From: Aporrectodea caliginosa
Taxonomy: Eukaryota; Annelida; Clitellata; Crassiclitellata; Lumbricidae
NCBI GenBank assembly: GCA_020284085.1
Contig: JACEVL010000207.1
Span: 832,501 to 896,500, forward strand
Direction of reading: 5' to 3'
DNA length: 64,000 nt
Below, one piece after another: positions 34,241 through 64,000 of this stretch. A program made the translations under genes and the position numbers. The notes beneath the pieces were generated by a model. That model ran no database searches. It was not told where the DNA came from and saw only the letters and a program-made list of their open reading frames with translations. The stretch's first letter is position 1. The number at the start of each line of letters is the position of its first letter.

Positions 34241-34244
34241 TCAC

Positions 34245-34535
34245 AGATGACCATTTCGGCGGGAAACGGTCGTTAAGGGAGCGCCCGCAGCCATGGCAAC
34301 CGCCGTGCTGCCAATGGCAACCGTGGACAGCTGTCGGAAAGACAAAGGCATTATGACGTCAGAGGAACGTCGTCGATTCACAGATCATTATTAGAGGGCG
34401 TTCGATGGGAAGATTATGACTGCCTCGAGATTAGAACCATCTGCCTTCGTCTAACCGATCCTTAGGACATACACACATATACACAGATACAGATACATAG
34501 ATACATACATACAAATATAATAATAATATAATAAT
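34245..34535. other. No gene seen
   Basis: GC-richer than its flanks with CCATGGCAACCG and CAATGGCAACCGTGG repeated; ends in ACATACACAGATACAT simple sequence. Confidence 0.45.
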
Positions 34536-34538
34536 AAT

Positions 34539-34775
34539 CTTTTCTTTATTGAAGCGCCTGACAAACGCACTGCCATGTACATTTAGTTATGTTATGCAAT
34601 TGAAACAGTTACAAATGACAGAAGACATATAAGTAAAATCTTAACTACTAACAGAACAGACAGCCTGTGAATACAGTTTCCGCTAATAGCAGCTTACAAA
34701 GCATGTCCGCCCTACGGGGCTCGAACTCGGTACCTCTCGCTCGCTATGCCAGTGTGTTATAGTTAATGCGCTATC
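34539..34775 (-). mobile_element. SINE2 copy, antisense
   Basis: Same order as at 9.2 kb, with a ~25-base expansion (AGTTACAAATGACAGAAGAC) in the body; head complement CTACGGGGCTCGAACTCGG at 34712-34730. Confidence 0.8.
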
Positions 34776-34854
34776 GACCAAAGATACAAATATCGTTACA
34801 TGCGTACTTACATGCATACAAACATATATACAAATATATATGGGGATGGTGCGG

Positions 34855-35030
34855 TGTGCGGTGGTGTAGGGGTATGTTCGGTGCCTTGCAACCGGAGGGT
34901 TGCGGGTTCAAATCCACCTCAAGCCGCCGCGTAGGGACCCTGGCCAAGTCCTTCACTCGCAATTGCTCATGCGCTTCGGCGTGAAACTCCGATTCAGCGT
35001 TCGCGCAGTAGTCGGGAGCGACTCTGATAC
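34855..35030 (+). mobile_element. SINE1 copy, 3' truncated
   Basis: Head GTGGTGTAGGGGTATGTTCG and body present; ends within GTCGGGAGCGACTCTGATAC without the GGCGCTATAA terminus. Flanked by (ATAC)n-like sequence. Confidence 0.8.
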
Positions 35031-35034
35031 AAAC

Positions 35035-35850
35035 AAACATCTAAACATAAATATATACATACATGCATACGCTTACATACATATACAGATACATGCAGAG
35101 ATACAAACAAAGATACATACATTCATGAGAAGGGAATTCGTGGACGTCGTTAGCAGTCGTCTGGTCAACCCTATTCCCTTGGCAACCGTTACCATGGTCA
35201 CCCCGTCCTCGTTGTCGTGTTTCGCTTCAGCGGTCGCAGGTGTTCTGTGTAATAACAGTCAGAACGGAAGATGATTTCAAGCGCATCCGTATAACGGCGC
35301 TATAAAAGTGGTCAGAACAAATGAGCGAATGAACCAAGGAACGAAGGAATCAACTGTGTATGCCTTGATATGTCTTTATATGTCTGTGTATGGTTCCCTC
35401 TGTCTGAATATATGTCTGTATTGCAGGCTGTCTGTTCTGTTAGTAAGTTAAGATTTATGTCTTCTGTCATTTGTGTTCTACAATTGTTTCAATTGCATAA
35501 CTGTACACTAGGTTAGACCATGGCAGTCAAAAGATGACGCCTTATACACTTAATTTAGTAAACTCTGCTTAGACACCTTTGAATTGTATCCTCGTGGAGC
35601 TATAAATTCATCGTTTGTTTAACGGCGCTGCAAATGCAACCAGTTGCAAACGTCGCTTATTGTATTTAACCATATATGACTGCATCGTGTGAAATCTTTC
35701 TTCTTGCATATCTATATACCGCTTGAATGAAAGTCTGAAATTTATATTTCCTAGTAGACACAATTCAAAGTCTGTCTTAACAGAGTTTATTCTGTCTGTC
35801 TGTAATAATTCTCGTCTTAATTCTGTCTCTCTGTCTCAATGCTCTCTCTG
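35035..35850. other. No gene seen
   Basis: ATACATACA simple sequence, a SINE2 scrap, B-type modules at 35570-35605 and a degenerate C module at 35622-35660. A frame at 35130-35274 (SSRLVNPIPLATVTMVTPSS) is unrecognised. Confidence 0.45.
35420..35510 (+). repeat. SINE2 body fragment
   Basis: TGTATTGCAGGCTGTCTGTT, TTAGTAAGTTAAGATTTATG, TTCAATTGCATAACTGTACA: internal SINE2 body only. Confidence 0.6.
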
Positions 35851-35854
35851 ATTA

Positions 35855-35950
35855 CAAATAAGTCTGTCTCTGTCTCTGTCTCTAACTCTGTCTCTGTTGT
35901 CTACAGGAGTCGAGAAAGAGAGTCTCTCTGTCTCTCTCTGTCTCTCTGTC

Positions 35951-35999
<49 letters not shown>

Positions 36000-36050
36000 G
36001 CGTCTTTCTTCTTGTATGTCTATATATGTCTGTCTGTCTGTATGTATCTA
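35855..36050. repeat. (TCTG)n/(CT)n microsatellite
   Basis: CTCTGTCT runs with a pure CT block about 35957-35993. Confidence 0.88.
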
Positions 36051-36054
36051 TCAT

Positions 36055-36710
36055 CCTATACGTCTTCTTAAATCTGTCAATATGATTGCAGCTGTTTTCA
36101 AAGCTGATTATACGAATGTCTTCAAACCGTCTCGTCCTTTGAAATGAGCTTTTCGAAGGCCGTCCTTTGCTTCCTTCGGATCCCTTTGAAGCGCACGGAC
36201 CATCTGTCCATCACCTGCCAGATGTCGCCAGAGTTCGAAGGGGGAGGGGTGAGGTATTAGGGAGGGAGAGAAGGAAGAGGGAAAGCGATGGAATAAGAAT
36301 AAGGAGCATCTAGGATGATGGAAAAATTGGATTAGCTACACGGTTACTTAATGGTTGAGGTCATGCTGACGCTATCGGCTTTCGCGAGGACCGTTAAGGG
36401 CGCTATAATAATTTCCAGGTGAATATACACACACTAAGTATAACTATCGATTCGTCCGAATTTATATGGCGCATTTTTGGATATTTTAAACAATTAGTGA
36501 ACTAATGCATTTTAGTTTAACTGTGTTTCATGACATCGTTTGAGACCTTAGACGACGTACTTGCAGCAGAACAAAAGAGAAATTTATATTTCCTAGAAGA
36601 CACGATTCAAAGGTGTCTAAGCAGAGTTTACTATAATTAAGTCTATAAACGCCATATTGTGGCTGTCAGGGTCTTACTTAGTGTACTTGTAGTGTTCCTT
36701 AACAACTGGT
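36055..36710. other. No gene seen
   Basis: Mostly unique; a B-type module at 36578-36620 (GAAGACACGATTCAAAGGTG) with a degenerate module around 36520-36560. I searched here for the missing 5' nAChR exons without success. Confidence 0.45.
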
Positions 36711-36711
36711 T

Positions 36712-36825
36712 GATTATTTGCTATTTAATGACTCAGTGTCATTACCGATTAGCGTCGCCCTCCTCTTTTTTCCCAGGCTAGGGACTTACACTACCAGAAT
36801 GATTATGGACATTGGCGGAGTTAGC
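36712..36825 (+). repeat. D-family dispersed repeat
   Basis: GCTATTTAATGACTCAGTGT, GATTAGCGTCGCCCTCCTCT, then GACATTGGCGGAGTTA. Confidence 0.72.
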
Positions 36826-36839
36826 TCCAGTAATTAAGC

Positions 36840-37555
36840 GAATTGAATGGATCCAGAGCAGTGCTACCACTTCTTGGGATTTTCCCAAGAGATTTCGGAT
36901 TTTGGGGATCGACTAGGGATCTGGGGATTTTGCATAGCAATCTTGGGATTTTTTCTCTAATGTCTACGGACTAGTTTTCCCTCACTTTCCAACAGTGGCA
37001 GCGAATCAGATTAGAAAAAACTCGCTCAGTCTGAAGGACGTTTAGTATTGTTAAACGCCCCGTCTATTTTTACTTATAGAGTGCATATCACACTTAAAAG
37101 AGGTGTATAATTATTTTGAATGTGCTGCGACAAGATTTCCCTAGACGACAGGATCTCACGACTGTCATAGACACCTTTAAAACTGATAAATCTTCTGCTA
37201 TGAATAAGTCCAGTCGTTGCACAATAATCGATGTAACGTTTGTCTGCCCAAGTTATGGTATATACGAACGCTGAGAACGGTTTAAAAATAATTACATAAT
37301 TCTTTCAAGTGTGATTTTCACACTAACAATAAGTTTAAGTTGAAGAGCTGTCCTTTATAATTACAAGTAAGCAGACTAAACTTGACTTGTCCTTAACAAA
37401 ACAGATTAATAAACATATACACCGTGTCTCAAAATAAACTGTGCAAAATTGTTTCTGTCAGAACTTCGTCAAATTTCCACCAATTTTAATAATTTGTAGT
37501 AGGTAGATGGCAAAATGGCTGAAATTGTATGCTGTACATAAATTTTCCGTCAATG
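36840..37555. other. No gene seen
   Basis: GGGATTTT-rich stretch (36875-36955), A-type module antisense at 37070-37115, B at 37165-37195, then unique AT-rich sequence. Confidence 0.45.
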
Positions 37556-37561
37556 TTAGTA

Positions 37562-37655
37562 CACTAGCAGTTCCAGTCCCAAGACAGAAGAAAGGAGGAG
37601 GGCGGCGCAAATCATCTTTGTTATGAAACAATGTCGTTAACTTAAACAACAGCAT
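37562..37655 (-). repeat. D-family dispersed repeat, antisense
   Basis: AGCAGTTCCAGTCCCAAGAC, GGAGGAGGGCGGCGCAAATC, CAATGTCGTTAACTTAAAC. Confidence 0.7.
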
Positions 37656-37751
37656 CCCTCCAATGAAGCGACAAAATGGTTGACGATGATCTCAATAGAG
37701 TACAACGGCAGGATTCTATAATATATGTCCCTCAAGTCTTTTTTTCTTTAG

Positions 37752-37832
37752 TCGTGGCTGGGCTGGGAGCGCTTCTGAGTAGCTTCTTGAAGGGCGCTAT
37801 ATAAATGCTCTGAATGAATGAATGAATGAAAA
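37752..37832 (+). mobile_element. LINE/SINE 3' tail fragment
   Basis: GGGAGCGCTTCTGAGTAGC, GGGCGCTATATAAATGC and a (TGAA)n tail; same terminal signature as the L2/CR1-group ends elsewhere in the window. Confidence 0.5.
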
Positions 37833-37834
37833 TA

Positions 37835-38220
37835 CCCCAGAACAGTCAAACAGTCCATTATATATGTGACAGGTTGTGGTAGGGGCCATTTTGCGCCGAG
37901 GGGCGTTGGTTTGTTGCTGTTTAACGACAATGTTTCATAGCAAAGATGAGTTCGAATCATCTTCGTTTATCCCTCCATATCTATGTGCAAATCTATCATT
38001 AGTACCTGCGCTACAATTTATTATTAGTACAACAGTTTGTCTTCAGTCAAAGCACTGGTCGCCAGACTTAAATATACTGACTCGTAAAATCAACACGAGA
38101 TGACGCGGATGTTGTCCTTTTCCGCCGAGGTCGGGTCGGGTCAAATGTGCGCCTCTGAGTAGAAATTTGAAGGGTTATGCAAGTTTTTCTGTTTTAATTT
38201 TGAGAACGCTGTTATTGCAG
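37835..38220. other. No gene seen
   Basis: A degenerate D front (GCTGTTTAACGACAATGTTT at 37916) and a SINE1 tail scrap (GCGCCTCTGAGTAGAAATTT at 38150); otherwise unique. Confidence 0.45.
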
Positions 38221-38221
38221 A

Positions 38222-38282
38222 TGGCGAATGATGCTCTTGTGCCGGGGGCGGGGTGGGGGGGTTGGGGTGGGGGGGGGGTGTA
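38222..38282. repeat. G-rich tract
   Basis: GGGGGCGGGGTGGGGGGGTT then GGGGTGGGGGGGGGGTG; several G runs that could form a quadruplex on the sense strand of the nAChR region. Confidence 0.75.
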
Positions 38283-38379
38283 AATCAGAATCGGTTCTTA
38301 GAAGTTGTGTTCAGACGTTACACTTTATTTTTTATCACATTACTTATAATCTTCAATCCAAATTGGCTTGAATTGACAT

Positions 38380-38645
38380 TGGCGTAGATGTTGTTGATAG
38401 GTTGGTTTTGACCTAGATATTGTTTATTGGTTTGACTTTAATCTAGATACTGTTGATTGGTTTAATATTAACCCATATACTGCTGATTGGTTGAATTGAT
38501 ATAGATGCTGTTGATTGGTTGATATTAACCTAGATACTGTTGATTGGTTGACATTAACCTAGATATTTTTGATTGGTTGATATTAACCTAGATGCTGTTG
38601 ATTGGTTGACATTGACCTAGATATTTTTGATTGGTTTGATCTTAG
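38380..38645 (+). repeat. Minisatellite GATTGGTTGA.ATTAACCTAGATACTGTT
   Basis: Eight to nine units of about 28-33 bases, ending TTGATTGGTTTGATCTTAG, where the final AG is the splice acceptor of the DEKNQ exon. Confidence 0.82.
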
Positions 38646-58885
<20,240 letters not shown>

Positions 58886-58929
58886 AGATGGTTATGATCA
58901 GATGGAGAGTTACACGTGGCCATAATAAT

Positions 58930-59193
58930 AATCGTCGTTAATAATATTTTAAAACTGACAAGTACGCAGTATGATTACAATTCATAGTATGAACGGATGA
59001 TCACAAGTTATTACAGGAATGAGTTTAACTGTTTGGCAGCCATGCAAGGCGCCCATTGCGTCCTACTGCTCATTTATTTCAGCGCCATCTTGCGAATGAA
59101 AAGGCTGAGTCGACCTAAGGAGGGTAGTGGGAATCGATCCCCCTTCCGTTGCCTCTTCGTGCCAGAGTGTTACCGTTACCCTAAACCCCTCCG
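58930..59193 (-). mobile_element. SINE3 copy, just downstream of the nAChR stop
   Basis: Same body (TAGTATGAACGGATGATCAC, GGCAGCCATGCAAGGCGCCC) and head complement (GGAATCGATCCCCC...GTTACCCTAAACCCCTCC) as at 51.9 kb. It begins some 45 bases after the nAChR TGA, so the gene's 3' UTR may run into it. Confidence 0.75.
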
Positions 59194-59199
59194 CAAATG

Positions 59200-60300
59200 A
59201 ATTGGTTACGGTCAGATGGAGAGTTGAATACGGTAACAGTGGAGTGCAGATGAGAGGTGAATATGATGGTGACTGAATGGGGTTATTGGCAATGAACACG
59301 GGTTAATGAAATGATTGCGATTCGATGGAGATGGGAAAGTGAAAAGGTAACGGTTGAATTAAGAGTTTGAAGAATGGATATTGGAAATTAAATTAAAACA
59401 TTCACGGTTTAATGAAAGAGCAACCGAACAACCGGACAACCATTTGTCACATGTGTGCACGGTGTTTGACAACGAATTAACAATTTCACACTTCAATTTA
59501 AAAAAATTCAATTTCATCCGTGATGGGAATCGAACTCATGACTCATTGCGGATAGGCAGATGGAATATATCCATCTATGCCCATGGCAACCAATTATATG
59601 TTGATATAGCGTCGTTCTACTGGTCTACTTTGGTGCGCCATCGGTTATTGCCTTCGCGCTCAGTGTCGGATTATTTATCAATTATTTGCAGTTTTTTTAT
59701 AATAAGTTGATTAATAATTAATTGATTTCGTGTGATCTGATTCTTTGTTCTTTGTTGATAGATTCGTGATATATTTTCTATGCTTCCTATAAACTGGTCT
59801 CGTCTTTGATTCCGTTTCTGATACACGTATTTAGTTTTCTGTAATTGTTTTGCCGAGTTTGTGACGGATATATATTGCAGAATGGTCCGTACTTTTACTT
59901 ATCGCGCAAATTTATAACTTAAAAGAGGTGTTTAAAGACTACGCTTCTTCACCTTCTCCTTAATCTAAAATATTTAGCGTTAAAACATGGATTGATGTAC
60001 AAAAGAAAAGATCTGAAAGATTTTCAGTAAAACACTGATTTGAAATTATTTTCAAAAATTGAACGAAACAAGCCACTTCCCTCATAATTATAATAATTAT
60101 ATGTGAAGTTCAGACGGTGAAGGAGAGGACTTGCCACATGCCCTACGTGGCTATTAAAAAATGAAGTTGCTAAACACTTCACAACCATGGCTGCCTCAAT
60201 CGCATCCAATATATAAATATATAATATTCTAATATTCTACAAGTATGAAGATAAACGAGGAGAGGGTGATGCCAATCGTCTTTGATATGCCACAGCCACT
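59200..60300. other. No gene seen
   Basis: tRNA-like SINE scrap at 59515-59555 (GGGAATCGAACTCATGACTC), a U-like stretch TTGGTGCGCCATCGGTTATT at 59628, an antisense A module at 59895-59935 (AACTTAAAAGAGGTGTTTAA), and AT-rich unique sequence. Confidence 0.45.
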
Positions 60301-60305
60301 CTGAT

Positions 60306-60435
<130 letters not shown>

Positions 60436-60459
60436 AAATGTCTACATAACGCTGGTCAG

Positions 60460-60552
60460 TTGCTGTTTAACGACACTGTGCCATAAGAAAGATGATTCGC
60501 GTCGCCCTCCTCCTTTGCCCAGTCTTGGGATTGGCACCATCAGAGTACGAGT
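60460..60552 (+). repeat. D-family dispersed repeat, 3' end lost
   Basis: GCTGTTTAACGACACTGTGC, GATTCGCGTCGCCCTCCTCC, GGCACCATCAGAGTACGAG. Right after the AATC microsatellite. Confidence 0.7.
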
Positions 60553-60559
60553 TTCATTT

Positions 60560-61085
60560 AAAATGGATGTCGGCGTCAACGATCTGACAGTCACATAACG
60601 TCGTTAAAAATGGAAAATATTAAGAAAATAGAGGTTCGTTTAGACACCTTTAATTGAAAAACTATCTGCGCCATATATAGGCCTACATATAAATTTCGTT
60701 TAATTCTATTGTTGTTAGCCATCGTTTGCCGTTGCTTTCGTAAGATGTCTTTAAACTGTTGAATTCAATTGCTAACTTATTTCTATCGCGACTTACGACC
60801 AGATGATGTCATCCCTAAGTGGTCTTGGCCTTTGTCTTATCCCAGCTGTCTTACAAAGCAAAATCTAGGACCTGCATTTTCACAACCTCCTGCGAAATTA
60901 TTATTGTTATTATTTCCCCGAGGTATCAAGGATCCCAAAAATGTCCGGAGACTGCTGGAAAAGACTATTATTGTGGAATGGTGTTGTCAATTGTTTTGTC
61001 CGAAAAGGTTCCCCGAAACGCGACGGTATTGAAGCGGTGGACCTTATTACAGAGTCGTTGGAAAAGAAAAGACGACCCCTCGGGT
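60560..61085. other. No recognised gene
   Basis: C module at 60570-60610, B module at 60640-60690 (AGACACCTTTAATTGAAAAA ... GCCATATATAGGCC). Overlapping frames of 87 and 111 codons (60769-61154) show no known family. Confidence 0.45.
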
Positions 61086-61089
61086 CTCC

Positions 61090-61232
61090 GGTTACTATGG
61101 TCAGGTTACAAGGGTCAGGTTACTAGGGTCAGGTTACTATGGTCAGGTTACTAGGGTCAGGTTACTAGGGTCAGGTTGCTAGGGTCAGGGTTCAGGTTAC
61201 TATAGGGTCAGGTTACTAGGGTCAGGTTACAC
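61090..61232 (+). repeat. Minisatellite AGGGTCAGGTTACT
   Basis: About ten 14-base units (TACTAGGGTCAGGTTACTAT). Composition recalls the V minisatellite. Confidence 0.82.
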
Positions 61233-61374
61233 CCCAGGTCGGAAATAAAATCAAGGCCTATGCTGTTGATGGGACCCAATGTTTCCAGTCCCAACGGTCG
61301 TGTTGCTAAGAACTGATATTGGGCCTGATTTCTCGTAGCAGCGGCTTCAGCCGCCGCGCCCGCTTTTCTTGCCT

Positions 61375-61805
61375 TGCTACTATATGCAATGAAATAGAAT
61401 CAGATATGCAGACGATTGCGCCTGGTGATTCTAATCAAATGTTGACGCTATCGATGCAGAACTTGCACACAGAACAGCATGGGCTAGAAATTGCAAGAGG
61501 CGACTTAAGGTCATAGCAAGTCATGTGAGACCATAAATTAGGCGAACCCCATTCCAAAACTTCTGACTCCCCTCCCCTATAGCAGGGATCGAAAGGCATG
61601 AAATAGAATTTTCAAATATGCAGACGTCTGCTATCTGGTGATTCCTATATCAAATATCATTGATACCGATGCAGAACTTGAACACAAAGCAGAATGGTCT
61701 AAAAATTGCAACCTGCAACTTAATCATGCAAGTCATGTGAGACCATAATTAGGTGTCCCCGTTCTAAAACTTCTGACTCCCCTCCTCCCATAGCAGGGAT
61801 CGAAC
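61375..61805 (+). repeat. Tandem duplication, two units of about 215 bases
   Basis: GAAATAGAAT...CAGATATGCAGACG, CGATGCAGAACTTG.ACACA, AAGTCATGTGAGACCATAA, AAAACTTCTGACTCCCCTCC, TAGCAGGGATCGAA occur twice; the second unit runs into the LINE fragment at 61.8 kb. Confidence 0.78.
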
Positions 61806-61872
61806 GGGTTGAAGTAGTTAAGGTTCTGGGCGTCTCTCTTTCCGATAGATTGGGGTTCTCAGTGCATATGGA
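61800..61872 (+). mobile_element. LINE RT fragment, 5' side of a SINE insertion
   Basis: Reads GIERVEVVKVLGVSLSDRLG, a typical RT-thumb stretch (VKxLGVxLDxxLxF). Interrupted downstream by an antisense SINE1 at 61896-62103; the LINE C-terminus continues beyond it, although the roughly 100 residues expected between are missing. Confidence 0.62.
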
Positions 61873-61895
61873 TGTATGTATGTATGTGTATATAA

Positions 61896-62103
61896 GCACT
61901 TGTTATAGCGCCCCTTCAAGATTTCTACTTAGAGGCGCTCCGGACATGTCCGCGGACACTGAATCGGAGTTTCACGCCGAAGCGCATGAGCAATTGCGAG
62001 TGAAGGACTTGCCCAGGGTCCCTACGCAGCGGCTTCAGGTGGATTCGAACCCGCAACCCTCCAGCTGCAAGGCACCGAACATACCCCTACACCACCGCGC
62101 CCC
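61896..62103 (-). mobile_element. SINE1 copy, antisense, inside a LINE fragment
   Basis: From CACTTGTTATAGCGCCCC to the head complement ACACCACCGCGCCCC. Flanked on both sides by parts of one LINE coding region. Confidence 0.85.
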
Positions 62104-62310
62104 ATCTATCTGTTCTAAGGCAGATGAAACCGTCTTTGCTGCTATCCTCAATAACTCCGGACATGTCCTCCATCATCTACTCCTGCAAGAACGGGTAACC
62201 GGATACTCCCTTAGGCCTTGCTCTCATAATCTTGATATTCGGCGCTGTGACTTGTTGACTGGAAAGGGGTTTATCACTAGAATGTTGTTTAATCACAGCT
62301 AATCTCATTT
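62104..62310 (+). mobile_element. LINE C-terminal fragment, 3' side of a SINE insertion
   Basis: Reads KADETVFAAILNNSGHVLHH, LLLQERVTGYSLRPCSHNLD, and GFITRMLFNHS before a stop, the same terminal pattern as at 47.8 kb. Confidence 0.65.
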
Positions 62311-62539
62311 AATCATATTAGAATCACGGTCCATGCAGGCTTTGACTGATGTAAAAATCTAACAAAATCTGTTAAGTCTCGTTCGACACCTTTATATCGT
62401 GCGTTCCAGAATATATAAAAGACTCGTTTTTCGCTTAATTCACATATCGATCGCGACTGGTGCCAAAATGCTAGAAACGACTTTTGTTTAAGGCAAAGAC
62501 TAAACATAAAGAGAATTAGAGAGCCGTATTGAAATATCC

Positions 62540-62635
62540 TACCCGTTGGTGTCAATCCAAAGCCCAGAAAAACGAGGAGGGTGACTGACGCTGATCATCT
62601 TTGTTACGAAACAGAGTCGTTAATCAACTTACCAA
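62540..62635 (-). repeat. D-family repeat, antisense, degenerate
   Basis: GTGTCAATCCAAAGCCCAGA, ACGAGGAGGGTGACTGACGC, TGATCATCTTTGTTACGAAA, AGAGTCGTTAATCAA. Confidence 0.6.
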
Positions 62636-62639
62636 CCTT

Positions 62640-63175
62640 CAGAATCATGCGAATCGTTCGATTGATGGCGCCCCATCGTTGCCATGGAGATGGTTGATAG
62701 ATCGTTCGCTAGAGGCGGATTTGGCGCTGCATTACCTCGATTTGGCTCGAGTCAAATTTTCAGCAGTCAGACATTGACCATGACAGACGCAATATTTACA
62801 GTTAACAAGGCAAAAGAGAGAAAGGTTTAATCGAACACTCTCGGCTTTCATGTATTATATATATTCGTATATAAATATATATTTAAGGGTGTGCAGAAGT
62901 ATTATTATACATATATGTACAATGATTGTATAATGTTATATTTATGCTCTATACACCCGTATATCTACGTTGAGTGTCCAATAAGAATATTTTCTAGCGG
63001 TGGTTTTATTAATGATTCGGTATAGTTTTCTTACGTTCTGTTTTATAGCGCTAGTCAATAATTATATTTCTCATCCTGCTCTTGGTGCAGTTTTGCGCAG
63101 AGCATCTTCAACTACATGGTGGGAAAGCAATTTGAAAGAGGAAAGTATTTAATTGAGAACGAAATGACACAAGCG
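62640..63175. other. No gene seen
   Basis: Unique, AT-rich from 62840; ATATATATTCGTATATAAAT palindromic stretch near 62860. Confidence 0.45.
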
Positions 63176-63177
63176 AC

Positions 63178-63418
63178 TGAGCAGAACGGAAAGATACAGG
63201 GAGAGAGACATTGAGCAGAACGGACAGATACAGGGAGAGAGACATTGAGCAGAACGGACAGATACAGGGAGAGAGACATTGAGCAGAACGGACAGATACA
63301 GGGAGAGAGACATTGAGCAGAACGGACAGATACAGGGAGAGAGAACATTGATCAGAACGGACAGACACAGGGAGAGAGACATTGAGCAGAACAGACAGAT
63401 ACAGGGAGAGAGTTCCAA
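63178..63418 (+). repeat. Minisatellite, 34-base unit
   Basis: Seven units of GAGCAGAACGGACAGATACA-GGGAGAGAGACATT, nearly identical. Confidence 0.9.
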
Positions 63419-63424
63419 AAGTAG

Positions 63425-64000
63425 GTCCATCAACCGAAAAAGCTCATTCACCGAGAACAGGTTTTGATTTAGGTATGACCAGACATAGATAATCAGATGA
63501 CAGCGTTGAATATCGATTATTCTGGAGAATAAGAACTGACTTTTAGTATTGTGTCTGGCCAGCACTTAAAAGCTCAAATTATAAAGTATGAGAGCCAAAA
63601 TTTGAGACTAACTTCTGAACAGCAGAGGAGGAGGCTCAAACCAGTGCTCTCCGCGTAATAAGGTGAGCGCTTTAGTTAATCGGTTTGTATGGTCCAAAAT
63701 CGATTACCGTGGAGTAGTAGTTTCAGTTTAACGACACTGTGCGATAACAAAGATAATTCGCGTCGCCCTCCTCCTTCATCCAGGCTTCGGACTGGCACTG
63801 ACAGAGTACGATCAGTGGCGGAGTTAAATCTTATTACAACAAAGGTCGTTGACGTCAGCATAATTATTATTAATTATGACGATCGATTCGTTATAACTAC
63901 GTAGCTGGTAATTTTCACCTTTAAACGACATTTTTTGACTTTCTTTTCCCCAAAGTTACCATACAGTCAGGGGTGCAAAAACCCAAACTTTTTAAAAATG
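63425..64000. other. No gene seen beyond the D repeat
   Basis: Unique sequence, then the D repeat at 63716 and a trailing C module; the window ends at a possible hAT-like scrap (TCAGGGGTGCAAAAACCCAA). Confidence 0.4.
63716..63827 (+). repeat. D-family dispersed repeat
   Basis: AGTAGTTTCAGTTTAACGAC, AATTCGCGTCGCCCTCCTCC, GATCAGTGGCGGAGTTAA; an antisense-type C module (AAAGGTCGTTGACGTCAGCA) follows at once. Confidence 0.75.

Noticed and set aside
35130..35274. Candidate signal-peptide exon (RREFVDVVSS...)
   Set aside because: Hydrophobicity is weak and there is no credible start context or donor linking it to the 38.6-kb exon.
36086..36147. Candidate 5' nAChR exon after ATTGCAG (FKADYTNVFKPSRPLK)
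   Set aside because: Stops after 20 codons without a donor in frame and lacks the FGLxLxQI-type segment expected in exon 2.
63178..63418. CRISPR-like or protein-coding 34-base repeat (frames up to 138 codons)
   Set aside because: Units are directly adjacent with no spacers; 34 is not a multiple of 3, so frames cycle, and openness is due to composition.

Overview
The window is animal (eukaryotic) nuclear DNA: split exons with GT/AG borders, long introns, tRNA-derived SINEs, many decayed non-LTR retrotransposon ends, DNA-transposon relics and abundant microsatellites. The one protein gene I recognise is a nicotinic acetylcholine receptor (nAChR) alpha-type subunit on the + strand. Its style (YYGITI... 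third membrane segment, vicinal Cys pair, long introns) together with the repeat content suggests a marine invertebrate, perhaps a lophotrochozoan such as a mollusc, annelid or brachiopod. The phylum is inference and weakly held.

Layout. 1-38.6 kb holds no recognised cellular gene. It has GACA/GATA/CAGT microsatellites (0.25-6.9 kb), then a set of large diverged segmental repeats. Block V lies at about 4.0-5.5 and 29.6-30.5 kb. Block U lies at about 9.6-13.1, 18.2-19.6 (plus 20.5-21.2), 23.7-29.1 and 31.2-33.2 kb. Each long U copy carries two exon-like blocks of an unknown protein with preserved splice donors, all partly broken. SINEs, LINE ends and (AAT)n/(AT)n tracts are inserted in them. 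From 38.6 to 58.9 kb lies the nAChR gene: exons at 38646-38691 (DEKNQ exon), 39260-39369, 43187-43370 (Cys loop), 44136-44490 (loop C, M1, M2), 54730-54897 (M3), 55392-55534 (cytoplasmic loop) and 58388-58885 (MA helix, M4, stop). The first exons (signal peptide and N-terminal part) were not found. Its introns carry a long antisense L2/CR1-group LINE, a hAT-like element with an 8-bp target duplication, a mariner-like element with 34-bp inverted ends, a 740-base polypurine tract and a decayed duplicate of the M3 and loop exons. 58.9-64 kb is again repeats.

Most notable points: (1) the nAChR exons carry single-base length anomalies (exon DEKNQ +1; M3 exon +1, apparently compensated by a one-base acceptor shift in the next exon), so the locus is either a pseudogene, a gene with a locally shifted frame, or an imperfect consensus; (2) an upstream tandem copy of the M3 and loop exon pair is dead; (3) several otherwise different dispersed repeats share one ~40-bp module and a recurring AGGTGT/TATA-like pair at about one per kb; (4) the repeated two-exon cassette of an unknown protein.
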